NCBI GenBank assembly: GCA_903901395.1
Contig: CAIUQW010000131.1
Span: 1 to 7,684 of the forward strand
DNA: 7,684 nucleotides
Reading direction: 5' to 3'
Source: an uncultured Chlorobiales bacterium
GTDB taxonomy: Bacteria; Bacteroidota; Chlorobiia; Chlorobiales; Chlorobiaceae
In this document: one piece after another, positions 6,774 through 7,684 of the stretch
How the letters are laid out: every line of letters starts with the position of its first letter
How positions within the stretch are numbered: the first letter of the stretch is position 1
The notes under the pieces: generated by a model
Databases searched by the model: none
The model's input: the letters and a program-made list of their open reading frames with translations, nothing else
What the model was told of the DNA's origin: nothing
Position numbers and translations under genes: made by a program

Positions 6774-6992
6774 ATGTCTGAAGAAATGAGAACTCCCAAC
6801 CAGGGGCAGCATCTTGGTGACGCCGTGAAAGGTGATTTCGCGACCATTCTCGTCGGTTTGGGCACGATGCTCGACGGAGCGCTGACGCCTCTGAGCAAAG
6901 TCGTCGCCTCGGCGCTCGATTCGATGACCGTCGTGGCGCACCAGATTCTCGACGGCATCAACAACTCTGCCGCTGGTAACAGGCGTCAGTGA
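6774..6992 (+). CDS. csmF: Probable chlorosome envelope protein of the CsmB/CsmF family
   Basis: This 72-residue protein has a hydrophilic N-terminus (MSEEMRTPNQGQHLGDAVKG) followed by an amphipathic, Ala/Val/Leu-rich body (about 21-64) and a short polar tail. The stretch GALTPLSKVVASALDSMTVV resembles, from memory, the A-x-E-P-L-T-N-T-A-V-E-L-A pattern of CsmB, and the size fits the small CsmB/CsmF proteins of the galactolipid-containing chlorosome envelope in green sulfur bacteria. These proteins coat the chlorosome, the bacteriochlorophyll antenna body under the inner membrane; the individual role of CsmF is not well defined. CsmF is preferred over CsmB because the N-terminus differs from the CsmB sequence I recall. 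The start at ATG 6774 has only a weak GGTAG three bases upstream; a second in-frame ATG at 6786 is possible. It appears monocistronic, with its own candidate promoter and terminator-like hairpins after the stop. It could instead be an unrelated small amphipathic protein. Confidence 0.65.
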   Translation: MSEEMRTPNQGQHLGDAVKGDFATILVGLGTMLDGALTPLSKVVASALDSMTVVAHQILDGINNSAAGNRRQ

Positions 6993-7000
6993 CCATCCGT

Positions 7001-7024
7001 TTCCGGCAGCGATGCCGGGATTTT
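7001..7024 (+). terminator. Terminator-like hairpin just after the csmF-like gene
   Basis: Six perfect pairs (CCGGCA 7003-7008 with TGCCGG 7013-7018), extended by a T-G and a T-A pair, close a GCGA tetraloop of GNRA type. TTTT follows at 7021-7024. It starts 8 bases after the stop codon. Part of it (7011-7017) could instead pair with 7033-7039. Confidence 0.5.
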
Positions 7025-7041
7025 CTCGCTCGCGGCATCTG

Positions 7042-7084
7042 AAGGCAGTCCGGTTCATCGCCATCGGACTGCCTTTCTCTTTTC
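7042..7084 (+). terminator. Rho-independent terminator between the csmF-like gene and ileS
   Basis: An 11-bp perfect stem (AAGGCAGTCCG 7042-7052 with CGGACTGCCTT 7065-7075) encloses a 12-base loop and is followed by the pyrimidine run TCTCTTTT. It lies about 50 bases after the csmF-like stop and 80 bases before ileS, so it most likely ends the csmF-like transcript and separates it from ileS. Confidence 0.85.
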
Positions 7085-7166
7085 CTGCCGATTCTTGTAT
7101 ATTCCCTCTTTTTCGCGAAGGATTTCCCTCCGCTCATGATATTTCCAGCTTGACACTCTGACCATC

Positions 7167-7684
7167 ATGCCCGATATCTATCCCGAGTATCCGTCCTCTC
7201 TTTCATACAGTGCCATGGAGGCCCGCGTTCGCCAGTTCTGGGAAGAACAGGGCATTTTCAGGAAAAGCCTCGCGAAGGAGGCCCCGAAAGGCATCTACTC
7301 GTTTTATGAAGGGCCGCCGACGGTGAACGGCAAACCGGGCGTGCATCACGTCTTCAGCCGCACCATCAAGGATGTGGTTTGCCGCTATCAATCGATGCAG
7401 GGCTTCCAGGTGCCGCGCAAGGCGGGATGGGATACGCACGGCCTGCCGGTCGAGATTTCGGTCGAAAAGAAGCTCGGGCTGAAGAACAAGTCGCATGTCG
7501 AGGAGTACGGCGTCGGCGAGTTCAACCGCGAGGCACGTGCTCTGGTCTATCACCACATCGACGACAACCGCGAGGGGTGGGGCAAGCTGACCGAGCGCAT
7601 GGGCTACTGGGTCGATATGGACAGCCCTTACATCACCTGCGACAACAACTACATCGAGTCGGTCTGGTGGGCGCTCAAGACCAT
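7167..7684 (+). CDS. ileS: Isoleucyl-tRNA synthetase, N-terminal part (3' end outside window)
   Basis: The frame is open from ATG 7167 to the window end, 172 complete codons of a protein usually about 1,000-1,100 residues in this clade. IleS charges tRNA-Ile with isoleucine in the cytoplasm. The N-terminus shows the class I synthetase catalytic-domain start: [18 protein letters not shown] (44-61) holds the ATP-binding HIGH region, followed by [20 protein letters not shown] (64-83) and [13 protein letters not shown] (84-96), which is the strongest IleS signature. [13 protein letters not shown] and [11 protein letters not shown] continue the family pattern. The HIGH motif reads GVHH, a variant discussed in the findings. 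The editing domain and KMSKS loop lie outside the window. The start gives [20 protein letters not shown], with no Shine-Dalgarno site. A TATATT at 7098-7103 could be a -10 box, but no -35 was found. Confidence 0.96.
   Translation, partial: MPDIYPEYPSSLSYSAMEARVRQFWEEQGIFRKSLAKEAPKGIYSFYEGPPTVNGKPGVHHVFSRTIKDVVCRYQSMQGFQVPRKAGWDTHGLPVEISVEKKLGLKNKSHVEEYGVGEFNREARALVYHHIDDNREGWGKLTERMGYWVDMDSPYITCDNNYIESVWWALKT

Overview
The window looks like chromosomal DNA from a green sulfur bacterium (Chlorobiaceae, probably Chlorobium or Chlorobaculum). Three things point there: a 72-residue protein resembling the CsmB/CsmF chlorosome envelope family, a Bacteroidetes/Chlorobi-type isoleucyl-tRNA synthetase with a rearranged HIGH motif, and fairly GC-rich coding sequence with mostly weak or absent Shine-Dalgarno sites.

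Layout. Bases 1-1321 (minus strand) hold the first ~440 codons of a large GH13 alpha-amylase-family protein; its 3' part lies outside the window. A 289-base divergent intergenic region follows. It holds a 36-codon ORF that resembles a core fragment of a MidA/NDUFAF7-type methyltransferase, and an AT-rich promoter candidate. Bases 1611-6592 (plus strand) are a compact nucleotide-sugar operon: rfbA, rfbC, rfbD, rfbB and a bifunctional manC, with gaps of 36-82 bases. Then come a 181-base gap, the probable csmF gene (6774-6992), two terminator-like hairpins, and the first 172 codons of ileS (from 7167), cut by the window end.

How the genes work together. RfbA (RmlA), RfbB (RmlB), RfbC (RmlC) and RfbD (RmlD) form the complete four-step route from glucose-1-phosphate and dTTP to dTDP-L-rhamnose. 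ManC adds the isomerase and guanylyltransferase steps toward GDP-mannose. Together they supply activated sugars for a surface polysaccharide such as O-antigen. The csmF-like gene and ileS appear to be separate transcription units.

No CRISPR array, transposase, tRNA or rRNA was seen, and no new multi-gene system was found. The points worth a second look are the methyltransferase-like remnant, two unrelated intergenic repeats that share a 9-base period, a 13-base identity shared by the regions upstream of rfbA and the csmF-like gene, the altered HIGH motif of IleS, and the long N-terminal extension of the GH13 protein.
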